A stretch of 54,865 nt of DNA from contig CAIQBG010000037.1 in the NCBI GenBank assembly GCA_903870055.1, positions 1-54,865 on the forward strand, read 5' to 3'. Positions 25,708 through 35,462 of this stretch are shown here, in pieces. The first letter of the stretch is position 1; every line of letters begins with the position of its first letter. Under the pieces are notes generated by a model. That model was not told the DNA's origin. It ran no database searches and was given only the letters and a program-made list of their open reading frames with translations. A program made the translations under genes and the position numbers. The DNA comes from an uncultured Pseudomonadota bacterium. Its GTDB lineage: Bacteria > Pseudomonadota > Gammaproteobacteria > Burkholderiales > Rhodocyclaceae.

Positions 25708-28700
25708 GTGTTCTCACGTTTCTTTATTCACCGTCCGATTTTCGCTGCGGTCATTTCAATTGTCATTGTCCTTGCCGGTCTGGTAGCAGGGCGTGTGCTG
25801 CCTGTTGCTCACTACCCGGAGATTGCGCCCCCCACAGTCATTGTTTCTGCAACTTATCCGGGTGCCTCGACCGAGACTCTGATCCGTACGGTGGCAGGTC
25901 CGATCGAAGAGCAGCTATCGGGTGTGGAAAACCTGATTTACTTCAATTCCACAGCCGCCTCTAATGGCTCATTAACGGTGACAGCCACGTTTGAAGTTGG
26001 CACCAATGTCGACATGGCAACGGTGAATGTCAACAACCGCGTAAAAATTGCCGAACCACGTTTGCCGGATATCGTGCGTCAGTATGGTGTGACCGTACAA
26101 AAGCGCTCTAATGACATTTTGTTGGTGGCGACGACTACTTCGCCCGATAACAGCCGCCCGGCACTGTTCCTTTCCAACTATGTGCTCATCAATATGCTGG
26201 ATGAGCTCAAGCGCTTGCCTGGGGTAGGTGATGCGCAAATTCTGGGTGCCAAGGATTACTCGATGCGTATCTGGTTGCGCCCAGACAAAATGGCGCAACT
26301 CGGTATAACCACTGCAGACATTGCCGCAGCGGTTAACGCACAGAACAAACAGAACGTTGCGGGCAAGATTGGTCAGGAACCAGCGTTAGAAGGTCAGCAA
26401 CTGGTCTATACCGTCACAGCCAAAGGCCGTCTGGTAACACCCGAACAGTTTGGTGACATTGTCATACGTTCCAAAGGACCTTCCGGTACGCTCAGGCTGA
26501 AAGATGTCGCGCGTGTGGAATTGGGTGCTGCCAATTACGATGCCAATACAACCTTGCTCGGTAAGCCTGTCGCCAGCGTAGCGATCTTCCTGCAGTCCGG
26601 TGCCAATGCATTGGAAACAGCAGAGCGGGTGCGTAACAAACTGGAACAGCTCAAGACGCGCTTCCCATCTGGCGTCGACTATGTCATTCCTTACGATACG
26701 ACCAAGTTCGTAAATGCGTCGATTCATGAAGTGGTCGTAACGTTGGTCGAAGCCATGATTCTGGTGGCTGCAGTTGTCTTTCTGTTTCTGCAGAACTGGC
26801 GCGCGACGCTTATCCCCTTGCTAGCGGTGCCTGTCTCGCTGATTGGTACCTTTGCCGGACTTTGGGTGCTTGGCTTCTCGATCAATACGCTGACGCTGTT
26901 TGCCATGGTGCTGGCGATTGGCATTGTGGTGGATGATGCTATTGTCGTTCTGGAAAACGTAGAACGTCTGATGAAAGAACGACGTTTGCCGCCCAAACAG
27001 GCTGCCGTTGAGGCAATGCGGGAAGTCTCCGGCGCTGTCGTTGCCATTGTGCTGGTACTCAGCGCGGTCTTTATTCCGGTAGCATTCCTCGGCGGTATTG
27101 CAGGCAAGCTGTACCAGCAGTTCGCCGTTACCGTGGCGATTGCCGTTACCTTGTCCGGGATTGTGGCGCTGACGCTCACGCCAGCCTTGTGTGGTGTATT
27201 GCTCAGTAATAAGCACGATGAACCCTTAGAGGTGTTCAAACCATTTAACGAGATGTTCGCCAGGTTGACGGATGGCTACACAAAGCTCGTTGATAAAACA
27301 CTACATCACCGCATCATCGGCACCAGTGTATTTGCTGCGGTCATTCTCGGCTGTCTGCTGATGTACCGTCTGGTGCCGGGTGGTTTTGTGCCGCCGGAAG
27401 ATCAGGGCTATCTGATTAGTGCGCTGGTCTTGCCTGATGGCGCTAGCCTGCAGCGTACCGAAAAATCCGGGTTGGCATTTCAGGAAGCGGTCGTCCAGAA
27501 CCCGGGCGTTGATAAAGTATTCGTTATTGCCGGTAACGACATTATCGGGGGCGGTATGCGCCCTAATGCGGGCACAGTCTTTATTCCACTTAAAGACTGG
27601 TCCATACGGGATACGGATTCAACAACCCTGGCCAAGATATTCACAGGCCTGGGTATGACGCTGCGTGATGGTATGGCGCTGGTCTTCAACCCGCCGGCCA
27701 TTCGCGGTATTGGTTCTGCGGGTGGTTTCGAGTTCTATGTACAAGCGCGCGGCGATGATTCAGTTCAGAAGCTTGCCAAGGTGGCGGGCGATCTGAGTGA
27801 AGCGCTTAAAAAACGACCGGAGCTGACTGGCATTAATTCCTTCTTCCGTCCGACTTCGCCACAGATCTATGTGGAAGTGGACGAAAGTAAAGCGATATCA
27901 CTGGGGATACCTGTAGCAGATGTCTATCAGGCACTACAGGCCAGTATGGGTTCGCTCTATGTGAATGATTTCAACATCAGTGGCCGTACCTACCGTGTAC
28001 AAATGCAGGCCGACGCCTTGTATCGTGCCAAACCAACAGACCTGGGGCAGATTTATGTGCGTGCCGATAATGGCGCAATGGTGCCTGTTTCAGCCCTGAT
28101 CAAAACCAATCCAGTGGTTGGTCCGGAACAGCTAGAGCGCTTTAACGGTGTCTTGTCGGCCAAGTTCCTGGGCAATGGTGTGCCGGGTCTTAGTTCCGGA
28201 GATGCTATCCAGATTGTGCAGGATGTAGCTAAAGAGTCATTACCGGCAGGCTACGATCTGGCCTGGTCTGGTCAGGCCTTCCAGCAGATTCGCACAGGTA
28301 ATACCTCAGGGTTGGCATTCATCTTTGGCATCATCATGGTTTTCCTGATTCTAGCGGCGCAGTATGAGCGCTGGTCGTTGCCGCTCGCGGTGATTCTCGG
28401 CGTACCGTTTGCCATGTTTGGCGCACTGTTTGCCGTATTGCTGCGGGGTATGCCGAGTGATATCTATTTCCAGATTGGCCTGGTGGTCCTGGTCGGGCTT
28501 TCCGCCAAGAACGCGATTCTGATTGTGGAGTTTGCCTCGCAGAAACGATCTGAAGGCATGAGTGTTTACGATGCAGCCTTGCATGCGGCCCGTTTGCGTT
28601 TCAGACCCATTGTGATGACCTCATTGGCTTTCATCCTCGGCGTATTTCCGCTGGTTATTTCAACCGGTGCAGGTTCGGCGGCGCGTCGTTCGATGGGTAC

Positions 28701-28839
28701 CGGGGTGTTTGGTGGCATGCTCGCCTCAACCTTTGTTGCGACTATTTTCATTCCGCTGTTTTTCACCTGGCTTTCTGGAAGCAAAAAAAAGCGGGATTTA
28801 TTCCCGGGCGAAGCCGAGCAGGAGACCACCCATGACTAA
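25708..28839 (+). CDS. RND multidrug efflux transporter, HAE1 family (AcrB-like)
   Basis: This 1043-residue proton-driven drug exporter has the usual length and starts at GTG 25708 (FSRFFIHRPIFAAV, the standard HAE1 beginning). The proton-relay aspartates are in GIVVDDAIVVLENVER (TM4). The partner lysine is in VGLSAKNAILIVEFA (TM10). Two large periplasmic loops are present. It is the middle gene of the adaptor-pump-channel operon under the divergent TetR repressor. Substrate range is not predictable from sequence. Confidence 0.97.
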   Translation: MFSRFFIHRPIFAAVISIVIVLAGLVAGRVLPVAHYPEIAPPTVIVSATYPGASTETLIRTVAGPIEEQLSGVENLIYFNSTAASNGSLTVTATFEVGTNVDMATVNVNNRVKIAEPRLPDIVRQYGVTVQKRSNDILLVATTTSPDNSRPALFLSNYVLINMLDELKRLPGVGDAQILGAKDYSMRIWLRPDKMAQLGITTADIAAAVNAQNKQNVAGKIGQEPALEGQQLVYTVTAKGRLVTPEQFGDIVIRSKGPSGTLRLKDVARVELGAANYDANTTLLGKPVASVAIFLQSGANALETAERVRNKLEQLKTRFPSGVDYVIPYDTTKFVNASIHEVVVTLVEAMILVAAVVFLFLQNWRATLIPLLAVPVSLIGTFAGLWVLGFSINTLTLFAMVLAIGIVVDDAIVVLENVERLMKERRLPPKQAAVEAMREVSGAVVAIVLVLSAVFIPVAFLGGIAGKLYQQFAVTVAIAVTLSGIVALTLTPALCGVLLSNKHDEPLEVFKPFNEMFARLTDGYTKLVDKTLHHRIIGTSVFAAVILGCLLMYRLVPGGFVPPEDQGYLISALVLPDGASLQRTEKSGLAFQEAVVQNPGVDKVFVIAGNDIIGGGMRPNAGTVFIPLKDWSIRDTDSTTLAKIFTGLGMTLRDGMALVFNPPAIRGIGSAGGFEFYVQARGDDSVQKLAKVAGDLSEALKKRPELTGINSFFRPTSPQIYVEVDESKAISLGIPVADVYQALQASMGSLYVNDFNISGRTYRVQMQADALYRAKPTDLGQIYVRADNGAMVPVSALIKTNPVVGPEQLERFNGVLSAKFLGNGVPGLSSGDAIQIVQDVAKESLPAGYDLAWSGQAFQQIRTGNTSGLAFIFGIIMVFLILAAQYERWSLPLAVILGVPFAMFGALFAVLLRGMPSDIYFQIGLVVLVGLSAKNAILIVEFASQKRSEGMSVYDAALHAARLRFRPIVMTSLAFILGVFPLVISTGAGSAARRSMGTGVFGGMLASTFVATIFIPLFFTWLSGSKKKRDLFPGEAEQETTHD

Positions 28840-30256
28840 GCGTTTATATCCGTTATGGGCGCTGTGCATCGTGAGTCTATCCGCGTGTACCGTTGGCCCT
28901 GACTATGAACGACCTAAACTGGATCTGCCAGGGCAATACAACGCCGATGTGCCGCAATCTGCGGCAACGGAGGCCCCAGAGAAACAGCCGGTAGTGATTC
29001 AGCAGGATTGGTGGACGCTTTTTAACGACCCCGAACTTAATAAGCTGGAAGATCTGGCATTAGCCAATAACGCCGATTTGCAGATCGCCGTTGCGCGTAT
29101 TGCTCAGGCACAAGGCCTGGCACTACAAGCAGGGTCCGCGCAGTATCCGAATCTTTCGCTGGCTGGTAGCGGCACCCGGGCTTCCCAAGGCGCAGCGGCA
29201 AGCTCCAGCGGTGTTGATTATCTCGACAACAATTACCAGGGCAATCTGGGCTTTTCGTACGAGATTGATTTGTGGGGCAAGGTGCGACGTACCGTTGAGT
29301 CAGCGGACGCCCAGCTCAAAGCCAGCGTCTTTGATCGCGATAGCGTGCGCCTCGTGCTTGAAGGGAGTATTGCCAAAGCCTATATGAACCTGCGCACACT
29401 GGATGCCCAGATAAAGGTCACAGGAAACTCGATTCAGACCCGTCGCGATACCCTGCGTATTGCTCAGGCTAAACTCGATGGCGGCCTCGTATCCCCGCTG
29501 GATATTAATCAGGCGCAGGCAACACTGTCCAGCGTTCAGGCCCAGCAATCTGAATTAGTACGCCAGCGTGCGGTGGCTCAGAATCAGCTGGCCGTCTTAA
29601 CCGGTAAGCTGGATCTTAAAATCCCGGCTGGTGGACTAGAAACATTGCCTATTCCTCCTGAACCCCCTGTAGGGATTCCGTCTGAAATACTCGAAGCACG
29701 ACCTGATGTGCGTAAAGCCGAAGAACAACTGGTAGCAGCCAACGCCCAGATTGGTGTTGCCAAGGCTAACTTCTTCCCATCCTTTTCGCTGTCAGGGCTG
29801 TATGGTGCTCAGAGCATAGGCATGACCAATTTCCTCACGGCAGGTGGTTCGGTATGGGCGGCCACGCTTGGGCTGACACAACCGCTATTTACCGGTTGGT
29901 TGCTCACCGGTCAGTTAGACGCCGCGAAGGGCAAACAACAGGAAGTGCTTGCCAATTACGTCAAAACGGTGCGCGTTGCATTTGCCGAAGTAGGTGATTC
30001 GATGGTTTCGGTGCAGCAGACCCGGGAAACATCGGAGCATTTATCAATGCAGGTGGCTTCATCCACTAAAGCGCAGCGCATATCGATCTTGCGTTATCAG
30101 GGCGGTTATGTGGATTATCTGACGGTGCTCGAAGCGCAGCGTGTTGCGAATGAGGCCAGCCTGGCTTATGCGCGTAATCGTGGCAGTCAGCTACAGGCCA
30201 GTGTTGATCTTTTCCGTGCCCTCGGCGGTGGGTGGCAGTCAGAATTCAAGCGTTAG
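28832..30256 (+). CDS. Outer membrane efflux lipoprotein (OprM/NodT family)
   Basis: This 474-residue TolC-like channel protein has lipobox LSAC (C19) followed by TVGPDYERP, the near-invariant start of the OprM/NodT family. Two repeated OEP halves follow, with YQGNLGFSYEIDLWGKVRRTVESA and PDVRKAEEQLVAANAQIGVAKANFFPSFSLSG as landmarks. ATG 28832 follows AGGAG at good spacing and overlaps the pump stop by 8 bases; the longer open frame from 28667 is antisense-like shadow of the pump. It completes a tripartite efflux system. Confidence 0.95.
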   Translation: MTKRLYPLWALCIVSLSACTVGPDYERPKLDLPGQYNADVPQSAATEAPEKQPVVIQQDWWTLFNDPELNKLEDLALANNADLQIAVARIAQAQGLALQAGSAQYPNLSLAGSGTRASQGAAASSSGVDYLDNNYQGNLGFSYEIDLWGKVRRTVESADAQLKASVFDRDSVRLVLEGSIAKAYMNLRTLDAQIKVTGNSIQTRRDTLRIAQAKLDGGLVSPLDINQAQATLSSVQAQQSELVRQRAVAQNQLAVLTGKLDLKIPAGGLETLPIPPEPPVGIPSEILEARPDVRKAEEQLVAANAQIGVAKANFFPSFSLSGLYGAQSIGMTNFLTAGGSVWAATLGLTQPLFTGWLLTGQLDAAKGKQQEVLANYVKTVRVAFAEVGDSMVSVQQTRETSEHLSMQVASSTKAQRISILRYQGGYVDYLTVLEAQRVANEASLAYARNRGSQLQASVDLFRALGGGWQSEFKR

Positions 30257-30274
30257 TAGCGCGGGGTTGGTAAA

Positions 30275-31624
30275 ATGCCGCCCATGACAAAGAAAATACA
30301 GACACCCAAGGTTGGCATGGTCAGCCTGGGTTGCCCCAAAGCGGCATCCGATAGCGAAGGCATCCTGACCCGTCTGCGCGCAGAAGGTTATGACATCGTC
30401 GGCGATTACGCTGGTGCCGATCTGGTTGTTGTTAACACCTGCGGCTTCATTGATTCAGCTGTAGAGGAATCGCTGGATGCCATTGGCGAAGCGCTCCGTG
30501 AAAACGGCAAAGTGATTGTCACGGGTTGCCTTGGTGCGCGTGAAGGGGTTGTCGAATCGGCCCACCCGGATGTGCTGGCTGTAACTGGCCCGCATGCGCT
30601 GGATGAAGTGATGGGCATCGTCCATGCGCATCTGCCCATGCCGCATGACCCGTATACCGATCTGGTCCCACCTCAGGGGGTGCGCCTTACGCCCAAGCAT
30701 TACGCCTATCTGAAGATTTCCGAAGGGTGTAATCACCGTTGCACCTTCTGCATCATTCCATCTCTGCGGGGCGATCTGGAGTCACGTCCGATTGGAGATG
30801 TGCTTAAAGAAGCGGAAACCCTGGCCAAGGCTGGTGTGAAGGAAGTATTAGTTATTTCGCAAGACACCAGCGCCTATGGCGTTGATGTCAAATACCGCAC
30901 GGGTTTCTGGGAAGGTCGTCCGGTTAAGACCCAGTTGCTGTCGCTCTGTGAAGCGCTGGGCGAAATGGGTATCTGGGTCCGTCTGCATTACGTGTACCCG
31001 TATCCGAGCGTTGACGACATCATTCCGCTTATGGCCGAAGGTAAGATCCTGCCGTATCTGGATATCCCGTTTCAGCACGCCAGTCATCGCATTCTCAAAG
31101 CTATGAAACGTCCGGCCTCGTCCGAGAACGTGCTGAAGCGTATTAAAGCCTGGCGGGAGATCTGCCCGGAGCTGGTCATTCGCTCGACATTCATTACCGG
31201 CTTTCCCGGTGAAACCGAAGATGACTTTCAGGAACTGCTCGGCTTCCTCGAAGCAGCACAACTGGATCGGGTTGGTGCGTTTGCCTATTCACCGGTAGAA
31301 GGTGCACCGGCCAATGAACTTGAGGGTGCAGTGCCTGAAGAAGAGCGTGAGTCACGCCGGATGCGTCTGATGCAATTCCAGGCAGATATTTCCGCAGAAA
31401 AACTGGCGCAGCGTATTGGTAACGAAGAAATTATTGTCATCGATGAAGTTGATGAAGAGGGTGCCATTGGCCGTAGCTGGCGTGAAGCGCCGGACATCGA
31501 TGGCGTTGTTCAGGTGATGGGGTTTACTGATTGTGCGCCGGGCGACCGCATCGCCGTGCGTATAGTCGATGCCGATGAACACGACCTCTACGCCGAACCG
31601 TTGCTGTCGTCATCGGTTAACTGA
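30275..31624 (+). CDS. rimO: Ribosomal protein S12 methylthiotransferase RimO
   Basis: RimO adds a methylthio group to the beta-carbon of Asp88/89 of ribosomal protein S12 using two [4Fe-4S] clusters. The 449-residue protein has N-terminal UPF0004 cysteines ([35 protein letters not shown]), the radical SAM motif [16 protein letters not shown] and a C-terminal TRAM domain. [13 protein letters not shown] specifically marks RimO over MiaB. Start is ATG 30275 or ATG 30284. E. coli YcaO is reported to enhance this enzyme; an OsmC-YcaO gene lies 21.5 kb away in this window. Confidence 0.96.
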   Translation: MPPMTKKIQTPKVGMVSLGCPKAASDSEGILTRLRAEGYDIVGDYAGADLVVVNTCGFIDSAVEESLDAIGEALRENGKVIVTGCLGAREGVVESAHPDVLAVTGPHALDEVMGIVHAHLPMPHDPYTDLVPPQGVRLTPKHYAYLKISEGCNHRCTFCIIPSLRGDLESRPIGDVLKEAETLAKAGVKEVLVISQDTSAYGVDVKYRTGFWEGRPVKTQLLSLCEALGEMGIWVRLHYVYPYPSVDDIIPLMAEGKILPYLDIPFQHASHRILKAMKRPASSENVLKRIKAWREICPELVIRSTFITGFPGETEDDFQELLGFLEAAQLDRVGAFAYSPVEGAPANELEGAVPEEERESRRMRLMQFQADISAEKLAQRIGNEEIIVIDEVDEEGAIGRSWREAPDIDGVVQVMGFTDCAPGDRIAVRIVDADEHDLYAEPLLSSSVN

Positions 31625-31633
31625 TAGCTCTTC

Positions 31634-33043
31634 ATGACCCTGATCGCACAACTACAGCAAAGCCTGGGTGTCGATCAGGTACTGACTTCGCCTGAAGCAC
31701 AGGCATCGTATCTCAAGGATTGGCGCGACCGTTATCAGGGTAGGGCGCAGGCCGTCGTGCTGCCTACGACGACACAAGCAGTAGCGGATGTGGTGCGCCT
31801 CTGTATGTCGGCCGGCGTCCCCATTGTGCCGCAAGGCGGCAATACTGGCCTCTGCGGTGGGGCTACACCAGATGCTTCAGGTAAAGCCGTTGTTGTGGCC
31901 ATGACGCATCTGAATCGTGTTCGATCAATCGATGCCACCAATTTCAGTATCACTGCCGACGCGGGCATTACACTGGATCAACTCAAAGCGGCTGCCGAGT
32001 CGGTCGATCGCTTATATCCACTGACGTTGGGTGCGGGGCACCTCACAACCTTGGGCGGTACCTTGGCAACGAATGCGGGTGGCTTGCAGGTGTTGCGCTA
32101 TGGCATGACCCGGGATTTATGTCTGGGCCTGGAAGTGGTATTGCCTGATGGTACGGTCTGGTCCAAGTTATCCGGTCTGCGTAAAGACAATACCGGCTAC
32201 GATCTGAAGCAATTGTTCATTGGCGCTGAAGGGACCCTCGGTCTGATTACAGCGGCAACGATGAAGCTCTATCCCTTACCTGTGGCGCGTGCACTCATCT
32301 GGCTCGATCTGCCGGACGTTGCCTCTGCCGTGGATCGACATGCGCTGGCGCAAACCGTTTTTGCTGGTGCGCAGACGGCATCGGAATTAATTTCTGCCAC
32401 CACCTTGTCATTAGTGCGGCAACATTTACCCGAGGCGCTTTTGCCAACGGCAGCAGGGGCCTGGCCTGAAGCCTGGGGTTTGATGATTGAAGTATCAGCC
32501 CACGATGCAGATTTTCTGCAGGCTCTATTGGATGCCTGGCAGCGAGCGTGTGTCGCGGCGGGTGTTAGTGCGGGCTATATGGCCATAGCGCCGGATGCGC
32601 AGGCACAGCTCTGGGCCATTCGTAAAGGCCTCGCTGAATCCCAAAAGCGTGAAGGTCTTTCTATCAAGCACGATGTAGGGCTGCCGATCTCCCGGATTCC
32701 GCAGTTCATAGATGAAGCGTCAGCCGCATTGCAGAAGCGTTTTCCCGGCATACGCATCGTCGCGTTCGGTCATGTCGGCGACGGCAATCTGCACTTCAAT
32801 CTTTCGTTTGCCGATCCCGTTAAGAATGTCGCATTGATTGAACAGAGTACGGATGCCAATGCCGTGGTCTATGAAGTTGTTGATCGTCTGGATGGTTCCA
32901 TTGCCGCCGAGCATGGCATTGGGCAGCTTAAGCCAGCCTGGCTCGCACAGCACGCACCCGCAGGCAGCATGTCGCTTATGCGTCAGATCAAGGCTACGTT
33001 GGACCCGCAGGGGCTGATGAACCCCGGTAAGGTACTAGTGTAG
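31634..33043 (+). CDS. FAD-binding oxidase (GlcD/D-2-hydroxyacid dehydrogenase type)
   Basis: This 469-residue flavoenzyme of the VAO/GlcD family has an N-terminal FAD-binding PCMH domain with VPIVPQGGNTGLCGGATPD and TLGGTLATNAGGLQVLRYGMTRD. The FAD-oxidase C-terminal domain contains IVAFGHVGDGNLHFNLS and EHGIGQLKPAWL. These motifs fit D-2-hydroxyglutarate, D-lactate or glycolate dehydrogenases; the PQGGNTGLCGG form is closest to D-2-hydroxyglutarate dehydrogenase relatives. The substrate cannot be fixed by eye. It starts 9 bases after rimO and overlaps the convergent hslO stop by 9 bases. Confidence 0.87.
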   Translation: MTLIAQLQQSLGVDQVLTSPEAQASYLKDWRDRYQGRAQAVVLPTTTQAVADVVRLCMSAGVPIVPQGGNTGLCGGATPDASGKAVVVAMTHLNRVRSIDATNFSITADAGITLDQLKAAAESVDRLYPLTLGAGHLTTLGGTLATNAGGLQVLRYGMTRDLCLGLEVVLPDGTVWSKLSGLRKDNTGYDLKQLFIGAEGTLGLITAATMKLYPLPVARALIWLDLPDVASAVDRHALAQTVFAGAQTASELISATTLSLVRQHLPEALLPTAAGAWPEAWGLMIEVSAHDADFLQALLDAWQRACVAAGVSAGYMAIAPDAQAQLWAIRKGLAESQKREGLSIKHDVGLPISRIPQFIDEASAALQKRFPGIRIVAFGHVGDGNLHFNLSFADPVKNVALIEQSTDANAVVYEVVDRLDGSIAAEHGIGQLKPAWLAQHAPAGSMSLMRQIKATLDPQGLMNPGKVLV

Positions 33044-33946
33044 GGTGGGTCCCGCAGTTGTCCCGGCGCCGGAAGGCTGGGCAAAAATGGCGGCAATATC
33101 TTCGGCGCTGAAGCGATATTCCAGATTGCTCAGGTCATCGTTAATAACAACCGCGCCGTGTTCCTTGAGAATTGATTCAACCTCGGGCTGGCCGAGACTG
33201 CGGAGCATATCGCGTACTTTGTCCCAGTTGCGCTCGCCTGCGTGATAAACCGATTGTCCCGGTGCCAGGCTGATCAGTTCTTCGGGGAAGAGACGGGTGA
33301 GCAAGTCTGCTGGATCAAGACTCAGTAGCTCTGCATCGGTCAGTGTGCCGAATAGATGGCAAATGCGGTTCCAGCCATCCTCATCGGCTTCGTCAGCGCC
33401 CGGCATCTTTTGTAGGAACAGACCGGCAGCCTGTTGACCATTGGCAGCCAGATACAGCTCGGTAGGTTGCTGTTCAGACTGAACGAGGTAATGGGCAAAG
33501 GCTTCGGCCAGTGATTGGCCAACCAGCGGCACATGGCTTTGCCACGGCGTGCTGAACTGATGCGCATCCAGTGTCATCACCAGACGGCTTTGTTCATCAC
33601 CATCCTGGCAGTTCAGGCAGGGCATCTTCGGATCCTGCAACTGGGTCAGATACTCCGGACGCCATTGCGCCATACCGCGTAGGCCGAGTTTATCTGTGCA
33701 ATCCATCACCAGCAGATTGATCGGACCAGGGTCGCGTGTCTGGAAGGTTAAACGTCCGGCATGTTTCAGTTGGCCGGCCATCAGGGTCGTTATGCTGGCC
33801 AGTTCCCCCAGCATGTGGCTCACGGCTGCCGGATAATTGCGGCCAGTACAGAGCGCACGGTAACTGTCATCCAGATGCACCCAGGCACCACGGATAGACA
33901 GTTCGGGAAAATGGAATCGGACAAAACGATCGGTCTCGCGCAGCAT
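33035..33946 (-). CDS. hslO: Hsp33-family chaperone lacking the zinc redox-switch cysteines
   Basis: This 303-residue protein shows the Hsp33 fold signatures: TDRFVRFHFPELSIRGAWV, a central SLAEAFAHYLVQSEQQPTELYL block and LFPEELISL. In Hsp33 a C-terminal CXC plus CXXC set binds zinc and, on oxidation, unfolds to activate holdase function. Here the aligned positions read VYHAGERNWDKV (~233-244) and VINDDLSNLEYRF (~267-279), with no cysteines at all. The flanks (PEVESILKEHGAV, SAEDIAAIF) still align, so this is substitution, not frameshift. An unrelated CLNC pair sits at 110-113. The family call is firm; whether it is redox-regulated is doubtful. Confidence 0.88.
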   Translation of the reverse strand: MLRETDRFVRFHFPELSIRGAWVHLDDSYRALCTGRNYPAAVSHMLGELASITTLMAGQLKHAGRLTFQTRDPGPINLLVMDCTDKLGLRGMAQWRPEYLTQLQDPKMPCLNCQDGDEQSRLVMTLDAHQFSTPWQSHVPLVGQSLAEAFAHYLVQSEQQPTELYLAANGQQAAGLFLQKMPGADEADEDGWNRICHLFGTLTDAELLSLDPADLLTRLFPEELISLAPGQSVYHAGERNWDKVRDMLRSLGQPEVESILKEHGAVVINDDLSNLEYRFSAEDIAAIFAQPSGAGTTAGPTLH

Positions 33947-34006
33947 GAGGTCTTTCTGTAAGAGGGTGCGTGTTAGTTTGGGTGGCCTTGCCGGATTTCA
34001 ACCGGT

Positions 34007-34528
34007 TTAGAGGGCTTTAAGGTGCTGCCGGTAGCGGGCGGCGTTCTGTACATAGCGTGCAGCACTATTGATCAGCTTGGCGACCTCTTCATCGGTCAGT
34101 TGGCGGACAACTTTGCCGGGAGTGCCCATGATGAGCGAGCGGGGCGGGTAGGTCTTGCGTTCCGGGATCAGCGTACCCGCGCCAACCAGGCTATGTTCAC
34201 CGATTACAGCATGATTCAGAATCGTCGTGCCTATACCGATTAAGCTGCCCTGGCCGATGTGGCAGCCGTGGAGCATGACTTTGTGGCCGATTGTGACATC
34301 GGCTTCGAGGATCAGGGGCGCCCCGGGGTCGGTATGAAATACACAGCCGTCTTGTACGTTGCTGCGTGGGCCGATCACGATGGGCTCATTATCGCCGCGC
34401 AGTACCGCGTTCCACCAGACCGAAGCATCTTCGGCGCACTGAATGCTGCCAATCAGTACAGCGGTTGGCGCAACCCAGGCGGTAGGGTCAATTTGCGGTA
34501 TCCGCTCTTCCAGTTGATAGCAGCTCAT
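34007..34528 (-). CDS. Gamma-carbonic anhydrase family protein (YrdA/PaaY type)
   Basis: This 173-residue left-handed parallel beta-helix protein has hexapeptide repeats (IGSIQCAEDASVWWNAVLRGDNEPIVIGPRSNVQDGC). Metal-binding histidines are in VFHTDPG and GHKVMLHGCHIG, as in gamma-class carbonic anhydrases. Members such as YrdA, CaiE and PaaY may be carbonic anhydrases, thioesterases or of unknown activity; carbonic anhydrase activity should not be assumed. It stands alone on the minus strand, divergent from the PHP gene with a 72-base gap. Confidence 0.88.
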   Translation of the reverse strand: MSCYQLEERIPQIDPTAWVAPTAVLIGSIQCAEDASVWWNAVLRGDNEPIVIGPRSNVQDGCVFHTDPGAPLILEADVTIGHKVMLHGCHIGQGSLIGIGTTILNHAVIGEHSLVGAGTLIPERKTYPPRSLIMGTPGKVVRQLTDEEVAKLINSAARYVQNAARYRQHLKAL

Positions 34529-34600
34529 GCTGAGGCCTTATTCCAGTTAAAATGGGCAGTGCAGCATTTTATGCTGATCCTTCAAACACATAAAGCCACA

Positions 34601-35449
34601 ATGACTCAAGCACCCCGTTACGACCTGCATTGCCACTCTACGGCCTCTGATGGCATGTTGCCACCTGCCGCCGTGGTCGCGCGTGCGCACGCCAATGGGG
34701 TAACCTCACTAGCGCTGACCGACCATGATGGCTTGTCCGGTTTGCCGGAGGCAACGGCCGAAGCTGAAAAGCTGGGGCTCGAGTTGATACCGGGCACAGA
34801 AATCTCGGTGGAGTGGAACGATCACTCGGTTCATATCGTTGGCTTGCAGATCAATCCTGTCGATCCCACGCTGGTTCAAGGCCTGGATGAGATCAGGGAA
34901 GGGCGCGCCAACCGGGCAGAGCGTATTGCGGCTGAACTCGAAAAAGTCGGCTTTGTCGGCATTCTGGACAAAACCATGGCCTACGTGGGAAACCCGGAGC
35001 TTATATCGCGGGCGCATTTCGCCCGGGCGCTGGTGGAAATGGGCGCATGCCGGGAGGTCAAACAGGTTTTTGATCGCTATCTCACGCCGGGCAAGCCCGG
35101 CTATGTCGAACATCCCTGGCCAAGCCTGGAAAAAGCACTGGGCTGGATTCGTGCGGCAGGCGGCGTTGCCGTGATTGCGCATCCTGGCAGATATCGTATG
35201 TCTAACAAAGAGTTGGGAAAGCTTTTTGAAGCATTTCGTGATCTGGGTGGCGAGGCTATTGAAGTTGCCTCCGGCAGTCATACCCCGGAGCAGATTGCCC
35301 ATTTCGGACGCCAGGCACGCCACTACGCATTCATGGGGTCGCAGGGTTCGGACTTCCATGGTCCGGATGAAAGTTACGTCGATCTGGGCCGCAGTCTACC
35401 GCTTCCCGATGGCGTGGTTCCCGTTTGGGAATCCTGGAAAAACAACTAA
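34601..35449 (+). CDS. rnm: PHP-domain phosphoesterase/exoribonuclease (RNase AM, YciV-like)
   Basis: This 282-residue PHP-domain protein has metal-site motifs DLHCHSTASDG, LALTDHDGLSG, VAVIAHPGRYR and QGSDFHGPDESY. E. coli YciV (RNase AM) is a 5'-3' exoribonuclease that trims rRNA 5' ends and removes nucleoside 3',5'-bisphosphates; length and motif order match it. ATG 34601 is used. The open frame extends back to 34259 only as a shadow of the divergent carbonic-anhydrase-like gene. It is followed after 13 bases by yciO, the same pairing as in E. coli. Confidence 0.88.
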   Translation: MTQAPRYDLHCHSTASDGMLPPAAVVARAHANGVTSLALTDHDGLSGLPEATAEAEKLGLELIPGTEISVEWNDHSVHIVGLQINPVDPTLVQGLDEIREGRANRAERIAAELEKVGFVGILDKTMAYVGNPELISRAHFARALVEMGACREVKQVFDRYLTPGKPGYVEHPWPSLEKALGWIRAAGGVAVIAHPGRYRMSNKELGKLFEAFRDLGGEAIEVASGSHTPEQIAHFGRQARHYAFMGSQGSDFHGPDESYVDLGRSLPLPDGVVPVWESWKNN

Positions 35450-35462
35450 CTAGAATCGATTC

